Source of the DNA: Ruminococcaceae bacterium UBA1734
Lineage (GTDB): Bacteria; Bacillota; Clostridia; Oscillospirales; Acutalibacteraceae
Length of the DNA stretch: 21,147 nucleotides
Direction: 5' to 3'
Assembly (NCBI GenBank): GCA_002315765.1
Contig: DCIE01000077.1
Location: 1 to 21,147, forward strand
In this document: piece after piece, positions 14,110 through 21,147 of the stretch
Position numbering within the stretch: the first letter of the stretch is position 1
How the letters are laid out: the number at the start of each line of letters is the position of its first letter
The notes under the pieces: generated by a model
What the model saw: the letters and a program-made list of their open reading frames with translations, nothing else
Databases searched by the model: none
What the model was told of the DNA's origin: nothing
Program-made: the position numbers and the translations under genes

Positions 14110-14376
14110 TAATAAATGCAGTGATGACATTAAGTTTTTACAGTTGTATTTTAGAGAGCCGATGTGCGGTGAAATTCGGTATATGATGTAAAAAACTGTC
14201 TCGTGTCGGAGCAGGAAGTCTGAAATTATTAAGATTTTTCGGGAGATCCCGTTATAGATCGAGAGCTTGTTTGAGTTCTTTAAGTGGTTGGCATTGTTCG
14301 ACAATGTGGGTGGTACCGTGGTTAAATAAATTTAATCATCCCGCAGAAGGTTTAAGACCTTTTGCGGGATTTTTTA
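14110..14376 (+). promoter_or_regulatory. T-box riboswitch, probably leucine-specific
   Basis: The T-box sequence GTGGGTGGTACCGTGG (14306-14321) is near-consensus. Upstream, stem I shows AGAGAGCC (14153-14160) and GCGGTGAAA in the distal part, with a lower helix TTTTTACA (14135-14142) pairing with TGTAAAAA (14187-14194). The specifier side of the loop reads ACTGTCTC (14195-14202): CTG and CTC are both leucine codons, while TGT (Cys) is a third reading. The downstream LeuA-like gene favours leucine. Uncharged tRNA should stabilise the antiterminator and open the operon. This leader and its promoter account for the 419 bases without a gene between 13994 and 14412. Confidence 0.9.
14338..14376 (+). 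terminator. T-box-controlled terminator
   Basis: ATCCCGCAGAAGG (14338-14350) pairs along all 13 positions (one G-U) with CCTTTTGCGGGAT (14358-14370), followed by TTTTTAT. The 5' arm begins 16 bases after the T-box sequence, as expected for the terminator that competes with the antiterminator. Confidence 0.9.
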
Positions 14377-14412
14377 TTGCATTTTGTATCTTAGAAAGAA
14401 ATGGTGATTTTT

Positions 14413-15798
14413 ATGAAAAATATTTTTGTTTCCGATTATTCCCTAAGAGAATTAAGTGAGAAGGGTTCTTTGTTGTTTAGGGAAAAAACATTGATAGCGT
14501 CAGCTATTGATAATTACGGTGCGGATGCAATAGAACTTCCGGCGATTCATAATTTAAAGGAAGATAAAATCATATTTAAAACCGTTTCTTCCGTAGTACA
14601 AAACAGTATGGTTTCTATTCCTGTGGGAGTGGAGGAAGAAGCTGTTGCCGATGTTTTTGATTGTATAAAGAATGCAAAAAATCCCTGTTTGCAGGTGGAG
14701 TTGCCTATTTCTACCGTTACTATGGAATATATGTATCATCTTAAATCCGAAAAAATGTTAAAAAAAATAGCATCTCTTTGCAAAAAATGTTCCGAAATAT
14801 GCGAAAATGTAGAGTTTGTAGCGTTAGATGCCACAAGAGCAACCACGGAATTTTTGGTTGAGGCAATAAATACCGCCTGTGAGAACGGTGCAAAATTTGC
14901 TACGGTTTGCGATGATGCGGGAATTGCAACACCGAAGGATTTTGAAAATATAATAAAAGTTGTAAAAGAATCCTGCAATATTCCTGTTTATGTTAAGGTT
15001 TCAAATGCTCTTAATATGGCAAACGCAACAGCACTTTATGCGATTTTAGCCGGTGCTGACGGAGTTAAAACGGCATTTAAAGGTGAAAAAGTGCTTAAAA
15101 CAGCCGAATTTGCCGAGGTTTTGGAGTCTCAAAAAAACATTTCAAATATTACAACAAATCTTAAAACCACCGAACTTAAAAGTGATATTTCTCAGCTTAT
15201 TAAGTCGGTAAAGCAAAGAAGAAGCGAACAAAACGAAAAATCTTACGATGCTGATATTTTGCTTGATAACGAATGTACACTTTCGGATGTAAAAGAAGCT
15301 TCGATGAAATTGGGTTACGATTTATCCGATAAGGATACAGGAAAAATACAAAAATCACTTATGTCGGTGCTTGAAAAAAAGCCCAATGTAGGTGCAAAGG
15401 AATTTGAAGCCATTATTGCTTCGGTTGCCCTTGAGGTGCCTTCAACATATCATCTTGAAAGCTATAATATCAGTATAAACAATGTTTCGGTTTCTATGGC
15501 AAGTATTGTGCTTAAAAAGGAAGAAGAAACCATTTCGGGAATTGCTATGGGAGACGGACCCATTGATTCGGCATTTCTTGCAATAGAACAGTGTATCGGT
15601 CATCATTACGAGCTTGACGCTTTTGAAATTCAGGCTGTAACGGAAGGTAAAGAAGCCTTAGGTTCGGCTGTTGTACGGCTTAGATTTGACGGAAAATTAT
15701 ACTCCGGAACGGGACTTTCAGCCGATATTGTCGGTGCAAGTATCAGGGCTTATATCAATGCTCTTAATAAGATTGTTTTTGAGGAGGGCTTGGCTTGA
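14413..15798 (+). CDS. LeuA-family protein with degenerate catalytic barrel and intact leucine-regulatory domain
   Basis: This 461-residue protein has the plan of 2-isopropylmalate synthase: an HMGL-like TIM barrel (about 1-230), a linker subdomain, and a LeuA dimer/regulatory domain (about 325-455). The regulatory domain is well kept (GDGPIDSAFLAIEQ, then GTGLSADIVGASIRAYINALN). The barrel is not: the family LRDGEQ motif reads LRELSE (11-16), so the metal-ligand Asp is Glu13, and the HxHND motif reads KVSNA (195-199), so both metal-binding His are lost. ALDATRAT and DDAGIATPKDF are still recognisable. It is therefore unlikely to be an ordinary isopropylmalate synthase and may be a pseudoenzyme, a leucine sensor or a changed enzyme. 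I start it at 14413 because the ATG at 14401 is only 2 bases from AGAAAG. Its stop overlaps the next gene. Confidence 0.8.
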   Translation: MKNIFVSDYSLRELSEKGSLLFREKTLIASAIDNYGADAIELPAIHNLKEDKIIFKTVSSVVQNSMVSIPVGVEEEAVADVFDCIKNAKNPCLQVELPISTVTMEYMYHLKSEKMLKKIASLCKKCSEICENVEFVALDATRATTEFLVEAINTACENGAKFATVCDDAGIATPKDFENIIKVVKESCNIPVYVKVSNALNMANATALYAILAGADGVKTAFKGEKVLKTAEFAEVLESQKNISNITTNLKTTELKSDISQLIKSVKQRRSEQNEKSYDADILLDNECTLSDVKEASMKLGYDLSDKDTGKIQKSLMSVLEKKPNVGAKEFEAIIASVALEVPSTYHLESYNISINNVSVSMASIVLKKEEETISGIAMGDGPIDSAFLAIEQCIGHHYELDAFEIQAVTEGKEALGSAVVRLRFDGKLYSGTGLSADIVGASIRAYINALNKIVFEEGLA

Positions 15799-18251
15799 AA
15801 ATAGTTTTCTCAACAAAAAACCATAACGAACCGTCCTTTTTGGAATTATGTGAATTTGCCCATTCTTACGGTTGCAACGGTTTTGAAATCTTTGATGCAA
15901 AGGCAGAACAAAAGTCCCATTTTGACAGCATATTGCGTGGAAATATGACAGCTGATTCAAAGCGGAAACTGCTAAACAGAGGACTTAGTATATCGGCACT
16001 TTCTTTTCCGAAGCCTATAGAAAGTGATGATGTTTCGGCAGAGGAAATTACTCATTATGTAGATATGGCAAAATCCGCATCTATAAGTAAGATTACACTT
16101 TTTATAAATGACAAACCCGATATTAAAAAACTTGCCGTAAAGTTATCCTCGGCAATTGAAAATGCCGAAAATAACCATATTCAAATTTTGCTTGAAACCT
16201 CCAATTATCTTTCAAATACGGAAAATGTTCTCGAAATAATAAATGCTGTTTCTTCGGCAAATTTAGGGGCTTCTTGGAATATCCGTGATACATTTTTTTG
16301 CGGTAAGGAAACAGCAGAAGAGACAATAGAAACCTTGGGTGCCTATATAAAGTATGTAAGGTTGGGGGATAGAAAAGACGGAACCGATGTTTTAATAGGT
16401 GAGGGAGATTTGCCGGTTACGGAATTTATTGATGCTCTTTCTTCACTTAATTATGATTCCTATGTTTGCGTAGAGTGGAATGATGAAATAGGTGATGCGG
16501 ACATCGTATTAACCCACTTTTTAAGTTTTATTTTGCCTATAAGCAATAAGAAAAACAATGTTAAAACATTGTATTATAACCGTGATAAAACCGGAACTTT
16601 TCCGTATAAAAAATATGATGTTTTGGATAAAACATTTTCCGATGTTTTAGACGATATGGCAAATTATTATCCGGACCAATATGCCTTTAAATATACTACT
16701 CTTGATTACACAAGGACATATTCACAGTTTAAAAGAGATGTAGATACCGTTGCGGCAGCACTGATTTCATTGGGTGTGAAACCGGGTTATCATGTGGCTG
16801 TATGGGCTACGAATATTCCTCAGTGGTATTTGACATTTTGGGCAACCACCAAAATAGGTGCAGTGCTTGTAACGGTTAACACAGCTTACAAATCTCACGA
16901 AATCGAGTATCTTTTAAGACAGTCCGATACTCATACCCTTGTAATGATAGAAAATTGTAAAGATATAAATTACTGCGAGATTATGCAGGAGCTTTGTCCC
17001 GAACTTGAAAACCTGACACCCGGAGAACATCTTTACAGTAAAAGATTGCCCTTCCTTAAAAATGTTGTTACCGTAGGTTTTAATATGAAAGGTTGCCTTA
17101 ATTGGAATAATATGTTGCTAAGAGCAGAGAGTGTTTCAAGAGAGGAAGTTTTAAGAAGAGCCGCTGCGGTAAAACCCGATGATGTGGCAAATATGCAGTA
17201 CACTTCAGGTACAACCGGATTTCCGAAGGGTGTAATGCTGACACATAGAAATATAGTAAACAACGGTAAGATAATAGGCGATAGAATGGACCTGTCAACT
17301 GCTGATAGAATGATGATACAGGTGCCTATGTTTCATTGTTTCGGAATGGTACTTTCAATGACATCTACATTAACCCACGGCGGAACATTATCGCCTCTTC
17401 CGTATTTTTCTCCAAAATCATCACTTGCATGTATAAACGCCGAGAAAATCACCTGTTTTAACGGTGTACCTACAATGTTTATCGCAATGTTTGCCAATGA
17501 GGATTTCAATAAAACCGATTTTTCTTATATGCGAACCGGCATAATGGCAGGAGCCAATTGCCCTGCGGAGCTTATGAAAAGGGCAGCAAAGGAAATGAAT
17601 ATGACCGAAATAATTTCCGTTTACGGTCAAACTGAGTCTTCTCCGGGCTGCACAATGGGAGAAGTGAACGAAGATATTGCCCATCGTACCGAAACAGTCG
17701 GAAGTGCTTTTCCGGGTGTGGAATGTAAGATAATCGACCCCGAAACAGGGGAGGATTTGCCTGACGGAGAAAGCGGTGAATTTGTTGCCCGTGGATTTAA
17801 TATAATGCGTGGATATTATAAAATGCCGAGGGCTACAAGACAGGCTATCGACAAAGACGGTTGGTTGCACTCGGGAGATATATGCTGTCGTACACCTGAC
17901 GGATATTATAAGGTTACAGGCAGACTAAAGGATATGATTATCAGGGGCGGAGAAAATATTTATCCCCGAGAGATAGAGGAGTTTTATCTGACTAATGACA
18001 AAATCAGTGATGTTCAGGTAGTAGGAGTTAAGGACGAACGCTACGGCGAGGAGGCATGTGCTTGGATAATCCTCAAAGACGGTGAAACTGCCACTGAGGA
18101 AGAAATGCGAAAATTCGGTAATGCACATATCGCAACCCATAAGGTGCCTAAATATTTTGTTTTTACCGATAGTTTTCCTATGAATGCGGCAGGAAAAATA
18201 CTAAAGTATAAAATGAAAGAAGAAAGCGAAAAAATAATAAATAACGACTAA
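15795..18251 (+). CDS. Fusion protein: sugar-isomerase-like TIM barrel plus acyl-CoA synthetase
   Basis: This is an 818-residue two-domain protein. Residues 1-250 look like a xylose-isomerase/AP-endonuclease-2-type barrel (NGFEIFD, ILLETSN with Glu134, GEGDLPVTEFID at 202-213, CVEWND with Glu227). However, the usual DxxH and HxKD metal motifs read WNIRD and RLGDRKD. Residues from about 255 form a full AMP-binding enzyme: YTSGTTGFPKGVMLTHRN (469-486), VYGQTESSPG, SGDICCRTPDGYYKVTGRLKDM in two parts, and the catalytic Lys801 in AAGKILK. The closest style is FadD-like fatty acyl-CoA ligases. Translation starts at TTG 15795: GAGGAGGG is 6 bases upstream, TTGA overlaps the previous stop, and no ATG fits. 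Both domains are in one frame with no stop. Co-expression with the LeuA-like gene under a T-box suggests branched-chain acyl chemistry. Confidence 0.85.
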   Translation: MKIVFSTKNHNEPSFLELCEFAHSYGCNGFEIFDAKAEQKSHFDSILRGNMTADSKRKLLNRGLSISALSFPKPIESDDVSAEEITHYVDMAKSASISKITLFINDKPDIKKLAVKLSSAIENAENNHIQILLETSNYLSNTENVLEIINAVSSANLGASWNIRDTFFCGKETAEETIETLGAYIKYVRLGDRKDGTDVLIGEGDLPVTEFIDALSSLNYDSYVCVEWNDEIGDADIVLTHFLSFILPISNKKNNVKTLYYNRDKTGTFPYKKYDVLDKTFSDVLDDMANYYPDQYAFKYTTLDYTRTYSQFKRDVDTVAAALISLGVKPGYHVAVWATNIPQWYLTFWATTKIGAVLVTVNTAYKSHEIEYLLRQSDTHTLVMIENCKDINYCEIMQELCPELENLTPGEHLYSKRLPFLKNVVTVGFNMKGCLNWNNMLLRAESVSREEVLRRAAAVKPDDVANMQYTSGTTGFPKGVMLTHRNIVNNGKIIGDRMDLSTADRMMIQVPMFHCFGMVLSMTSTLTHGGTLSPLPYFSPKSSLACINAEKITCFNGVPTMFIAMFANEDFNKTDFSYMRTGIMAGANCPAELMKRAAKEMNMTEIISVYGQTESSPGCTMGEVNEDIAHRTETVGSAFPGVECKIIDPETGEDLPDGESGEFVARGFNIMRGYYKMPRATRQAIDKDGWLHSGDICCRTPDGYYKVTGRLKDMIIRGGENIYPREIEEFYLTNDKISDVQVVGVKDERYGEEACAWIILKDGETATEEEMRKFGNAHIATHKVPKYFVFTDSFPMNAAGKILKYKMKEESEKIINND

Positions 18252-18296
18252 AAACGAACTTTAAACTTCAATATCAATAAATTTCAATAAAAACAC

Positions 18297-18325
18297 TTTA
18301 CTTTTGGTAAAAACTGTGCTATAAT
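18297..18325 (+). promoter_or_regulatory. Promoter of rpsO
   Basis: TTTACT (18297-18302), a 17-base spacer and TATAAT (18320-18325) with TGC before it (extended -10). I see no terminator between the fusion gene and this promoter, so read-through from the T-box operon is possible. Confidence 0.7.
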
Positions 18326-18331
18326 ACTATG

Positions 18332-18420
18332 CGTTACCGTGTTCTGCGCTTTTGGTGTCTGCCGTTTAATCGGAATCACTCAAGGACCTTTGGCTCGGAA
18401 TATGGCGGACAAAAATATAT
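18332..18420 (+). promoter_or_regulatory. Probable S15-responsive leader of rpsO
   Basis: TGTCTGCC (18356-18363) pairs with GGCGGACA (18404-18411), with one G-U, closing a 40-base region that can hold CCG/CGG and CAAG/CTTTG small hairpins. The outer helix ends about 10 bases before the ribosome site. S15 autoregulates rpsO through leaders of several structural types in bacteria. That this one binds S15 is inference from position and fold. Confidence 0.5.
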
Positions 18421-18435
18421 AAGGAGTGAAAGAAA

Positions 18436-18699
18436 ATGACAGCTGAATTAAAAAAGCAAATTATGGCTGACTATGCTATCCACGAAGGCGACACCGGTTC
18501 TCCGGAGGTTCAGATTGCTCTTCTTACAACCCGTATCAATGAGCTTAATGCTCATCTTGAGGTTCATAAGAAGGACCATCATTCCCGCCGTGGTCTTCTT
18601 AAGATGGTAGGTCATAGAAGAAATCTTCTTGCATATCTTCAGAAGAATGATATCGAGAGATATCGTGCCATTGTTAAGAAACTCGGTCTTCGTAAGTAA
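18436..18699 (+). CDS. rpsO: 30S ribosomal protein S15
   Basis: S15 is a primary binder of 16S rRNA that nucleates the platform of the small subunit. The 87-residue protein has the whole family pattern: HEGDTGSPEVQIALLTTRIN near the start, then HLEVHKKDHHSRRGLLKMVGHRRNLL split over the central helices, and YLQKNDIERYRAIVKKLGLRK at the end (given here as the C-terminal region). The ATG has AAGGAG 9 bases upstream. It is followed by its own terminator and then pnp, the usual bacterial gene order. Nothing is unusual in the coding region. Confidence 0.98.
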   Translation: MTAELKKQIMADYAIHEGDTGSPEVQIALLTTRINELNAHLEVHKKDHHSRRGLLKMVGHRRNLLAYLQKNDIERYRAIVKKLGLRK

Positions 18700-18711
18700 G
18701 AACGAAAAAAT

Positions 18712-18748
18712 AAGCAAACCGGGGTATTTCTCGGTTTGCTTTTATTTA
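18712..18748 (+). terminator. Terminator after rpsO
   Basis: AGCAAACCG (18713-18721) pairs with CGGTTTGCT (18732-18740), followed by TTTTATTT. It may attenuate rather than fully separate rpsO from pnp, since no strong promoter is evident between them. The rest of the 18749-18868 interval shows only a weak TTAGC/GCTAA pairing in the pnp leader. Confidence 0.85.
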
Positions 18749-18868
18749 GTTAATAAGGCGGATTTTTTGTTGTTTAGCGGTAATTCGAGAATTTAAAGTA
18801 TTTTAAGTTTTGGAATTATTGCTAACAAACGGAATTTCTGCTTTAAATAAAAAAAGGAGATTTTCATT

Positions 18869-21052
18869 ATGTTTGAAAATTATAAGGTTTATGAAACCAC
18901 CATTGCCGGTAGACCGTTTAAATTGGAAACCGGTAAAATGGCAGGACTGGCAAATGCCGCTTTTTTAGCATCCTATGGTGAAACAAGTGTACTTTGTACA
19001 GTTACTGCATCTTCAAAGCCTCGTGAAGGCGTTGATTTCTTCCCGCTTTCGGTTGATTTTGAAGAAAAAATGTATTCCGTAGGTAGATTTCCCGGCTCTT
19101 TCCAAAGAAGAGAGGGAAAGGCAAGTGAGAAAGCTATTCTTTCTTCTCGTTGCATTGACCGTCCTATTCGTCCTTTGTTCCCAAAGGATATGAGAAATGA
19201 CTGTTCGGTAGTTGCTACCGTTATGTCGGTTGACCCTGATTGTTCACCTGAAATTACAGCTGCTATCGGTGTATCTGCCGCTATCGCAGTATCCGATATT
19301 CCATGGGACGGCCCGATTGCTTCTACAAGTGTAGGTCTTGTAAACGGCGAAATTGTTATTAACCCTACTCTTGAACAAAGAGCAAATACCGATTTAACAC
19401 TTACTGTTTCTTCAACTGCCGATTTGGTTGCTATGATTGAAGCAGGTGGTAACGAAATTCCGGATGACCTAATGTTCGACTGCATTATGGCAGGTCATGA
19501 GGTAAATAAGGAAATCGTTAAGTTTATTGAGGGCATTGTTGCCGAAATCGGTAAAGAAAAGTTTACTTTCGAATCAAGCAATCCCGACCCTGAAATTATG
19601 GCTGAGATTGAAGAGTTTTGCATTGAAGATGTTAAAAAAGCTCTTGATACCGATGATAAGAATGTTCGTGATGCAGCACTTCTTCCTATTTATGATGCTG
19701 TTCACGCTAAATTTGACGAACGCTTTGAAGGTAATGAGGCAAAGCTTGACGAGATTATGTATCTTGTTCAAAAGCATGTTGTTCGTTCTTGGCTTAAGGA
19801 CGAGCATAAGCGTGTAGACGGTAGAGGTATTGATGAAATTCGTCCTCTTGATGCCCAAATAGATTTGCTTCCGAGAACACACGGTTCGGGTATGTTCACC
19901 CGTGGCCAGACACAGGTTCTTTCAATCGCTACTTTAGCACCTGTAAGTGAAGCTCAAAAGCTTGACGGTCTTGATGAGGATGTTCAAAAGAGATATATCC
20001 ACCATTATAATTTCCCATCCTTCTCGGTTGGTGAAACAAAGCCTTCAAGAGGTCCCGGTAGGCGTGAAATCGGACACGGTGCATTGGCTGAACGGGCTCT
20101 TGTTCCGGTTATTCCTTCGGTTGACGAGTTCCCTTATGCAATTCGTGTAGTTTCCGAAGTTCTTTCTTCAAACGGTTCTACATCTCAGGGTTCAATTTGC
20201 GGTTCCACATTGGCACTTATGGCTGCCGGTGTTCCCATTAAGGCACCTGTTGCCGGTATTTCCTGCGGACTTATCACCGGTGATGAGGGTGTTTACGGCG
20301 ACTTTATGACAATGGTAGATATCCAAGGTCTCGAAGATTTCTACGGCGATATGGACTTTAAGGTTGCAGGTACTCATAAGGGTATTACCGCAATCCAAAT
20401 GGACTTAAAGGTACACGGTCTTACACCTGAAATTATTAAGGAAGCCTTTGCAAAGACCCATAAAGCAAGAGAATATATCCTTGATGAAGTAATGCTAAAA
20501 TGTATTGCCGAGCCTCGCAAGGAACTTTCAAAATATGCTCCGAAAATGCTCACAACCGCTATTTCTCCCGATAAAATCGGTGATGTTATCGGTAAGCAGG
20601 GCAAGGTTATTCAGTCAATTCAAGAACAGTGCGAATGTACTATTAATATTGAAGAAGACGGAAGAGTATTTGTTTCCGCATTGGATACAAATAAAGCAGA
20701 ACAGGCAATTTCTATAATTGAGCTTATTGCCAACGACCCGGAAGTGGGTGCAGTATATTCAGGAAAAGTAACCCGTCTTATGACCTTCGGTGCTTTTGTT
20801 GAAATTGCTCCCGGTAAGGAAGGCCTCGTTCATATCTCTAAACTTGATGTTAAGAGGGTTGAAAAGGTTGAAGATGTTGTTGCTGTAGGCGACCAGGTTA
20901 TCGTTAAGGTTACCGAGATTGACGACCAGGGTAGAATTAATCTTTCAAGAAGAGACGCACTTGTTGAGGTGAACGGTGCCGTTGTTGAAGAGGGTGCCGA
21001 CGAAGAAGCTCCCCGCAAACCGAGAAAGCCATTTAAAAAACACGATAGATAA
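18869..21052 (+). CDS. pnp: Polyribonucleotide nucleotidyltransferase (PNPase)
   Basis: PNPase degrades RNA 3' to 5' by phosphorolysis as a ring-shaped trimer. The 727-residue protein has the first RNase PH domain (about 1-140, with GRFPGSFQRREG), an all-alpha linker, and the second, catalytic RNase PH domain (with HGSGMFTRGQTQ, FPSFSVGETKPSRGPGRREI in the active-site approach and SNGSTSQGSICGSTLALM). A KH domain (SPDKIGDVIGKQGKVIQSI) and an S1 domain (VYSGKVTRLMTFGAFVEI, EGLVHISKL) follow. The tail is short and basic (PRKPRKPFKKHDR). The ATG has AAGGAGA 8 bases upstream. It is complete and ends at a terminator. Confidence 0.98.
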   Translation: MFENYKVYETTIAGRPFKLETGKMAGLANAAFLASYGETSVLCTVTASSKPREGVDFFPLSVDFEEKMYSVGRFPGSFQRREGKASEKAILSSRCIDRPIRPLFPKDMRNDCSVVATVMSVDPDCSPEITAAIGVSAAIAVSDIPWDGPIASTSVGLVNGEIVINPTLEQRANTDLTLTVSSTADLVAMIEAGGNEIPDDLMFDCIMAGHEVNKEIVKFIEGIVAEIGKEKFTFESSNPDPEIMAEIEEFCIEDVKKALDTDDKNVRDAALLPIYDAVHAKFDERFEGNEAKLDEIMYLVQKHVVRSWLKDEHKRVDGRGIDEIRPLDAQIDLLPRTHGSGMFTRGQTQVLSIATLAPVSEAQKLDGLDEDVQKRYIHHYNFPSFSVGETKPSRGPGRREIGHGALAERALVPVIPSVDEFPYAIRVVSEVLSSNGSTSQGSICGSTLALMAAGVPIKAPVAGISCGLITGDEGVYGDFMTMVDIQGLEDFYGDMDFKVAGTHKGITAIQMDLKVHGLTPEIIKEAFAKTHKAREYILDEVMLKCIAEPRKELSKYAPKMLTTAISPDKIGDVIGKQGKVIQSIQEQCECTINIEEDGRVFVSALDTNKAEQAISIIELIANDPEVGAVYSGKVTRLMTFGAFVEIAPGKEGLVHISKLDVKRVEKVEDVVAVGDQVIVKVTEIDDQGRINLSRRDALVEVNGAVVEEGADEEAPRKPRKPFKKHDR

Positions 21053-21079
21053 TCTCGGACAAGAGAATAATACCTAAAA

Positions 21080-21124
21080 AAACCGCAAACCATCATTTCG
21101 GATGGTTTGCGGTTTGTGTTTTAA
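21080..21124 (+). terminator. Terminator after pnp
   Basis: AAACCGCAAACCATC (21080-21094) pairs perfectly with GATGGTTTGCGGTTT (21101-21115) around ATTTCG, followed by GTGTTTTAA. The stem is strong, while the T-run is interrupted. Confidence 0.88.
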
Positions 21125-21125
21125 T

Positions 21126-21147
21126 GGCTCTTTGTCAATAGTTGGGG
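21126..21147. repeat. Terminal inverted repeat, right copy (IS-end-like)
   Basis: The plus strand reads GGCTCT, nine bases, GTTGGGG, the same layout and length as the reverse complement of bases 1-22. It starts right after the pnp terminator and runs to the last base. The eight bases just inside each copy differ (TATGTTTA and GTTTTAAT), so the two are not ends of one element around this segment. Confidence 0.55.

Noticed and set aside
14104..14304. Small minus-strand reading frame of 66 residues
   Set aside because: It is antisense to the T-box leader, whose RNA structure explains the sequence, and it has no ribosome site or recognisable motif.
14413..15798. Calling the gene leuA outright
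   Set aside because: The catalytic metal ligands are not conserved and no other leucine-pathway genes are adjacent, so a standard synthase function is not supported.
1..21147. Composite transposon bounded by the two terminal repeats
   Set aside because: The segment carries housekeeping genes (glnS, gltX, rpsO, pnp), there is no transposase inside, and the eight bases next to each repeat differ, so there is no target duplication.
1..21147. CRISPR arrays, tRNA or rRNA genes, prophage or defence genes
   Set aside because: I saw no regular spaced repeats, no cloverleaf with GGTTCRA-type arm, no rRNA signature and no phage or defence motif in the coding regions.

Overview
This window reads as a chromosomal segment of a low-GC Gram-positive anaerobe of the class Clostridia, most likely an uncultured gut member of the Oscillospiraceae/Ruminococcaceae or a neighbouring family. 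The grounds are the AT-rich codon use, GGAGG-type ribosome sites, a T-box leader, an rpsO-pnp pair, a NrdR repressor and both GluRS and GlnRS. The assignment is inference from gene style only. The first and last 22 bases are imperfect inverted copies of each other and look like insertion-sequence ends. The window may therefore be one whole contig broken at two repeat copies.

Left block (44-5955, minus strand): one operon-like run nrdR - gltX - glnS - NIF3-like gene - cysteine desulfurase. It starts from a well-formed promoter whose -35/-10 spacer is filled by a NrdR-box-like palindrome. A structured leader lies between gltX and glnS and can hide the glnS ribosome site in a 17-bp perfect stem. 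A histidine phosphatase (6033-6749) lies upstream with its own terminator.

Middle block (6956-11640): an AraC-type regulator is divergent from rhaB-rhaA-rhaD, which encode rhamnulokinase, L-rhamnose isomerase and rhamnulose-1-phosphate aldolase. The three rha genes are coupled by TAATG overlaps. The rhaB leader holds a terminator and a 28-base core that matches the glnS leader at 25 of 28 positions. No rhamnose transporter or lactaldehyde reductase is in view.

Right-middle block (11648-14054): a PHP-domain phosphoesterase gene on the plus strand converges on a two-gene minus-strand operon, an HPr-kinase-like P-loop protein and an S24/S26-type peptidase. The two transcripts share one bidirectional terminator.

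Right block (14071-18251): a T-box leader, probably leucine-specific, drives a LeuA-family protein that keeps the leucine-sensing domain but has lost key metal ligands of its catalytic barrel. It is translationally coupled, through a TTG start, to an 818-residue fusion of a sugar-isomerase-like TIM barrel and an acyl-CoA synthetase. This pair is the best candidate here for an undescribed pathway. The window ends with rpsO (probable S15-responsive leader) and pnp, each followed by a terminator.

A second thread is the leaders themselves. glnS and rhaB share an aptamer-like core and a covarying hairpin. rhaB and the LeuA-like gene share 44 of 51 bases from terminator arm to start codon. Several leaders carry an AGAAAG-type ribosome site set unusually far from the ATG.
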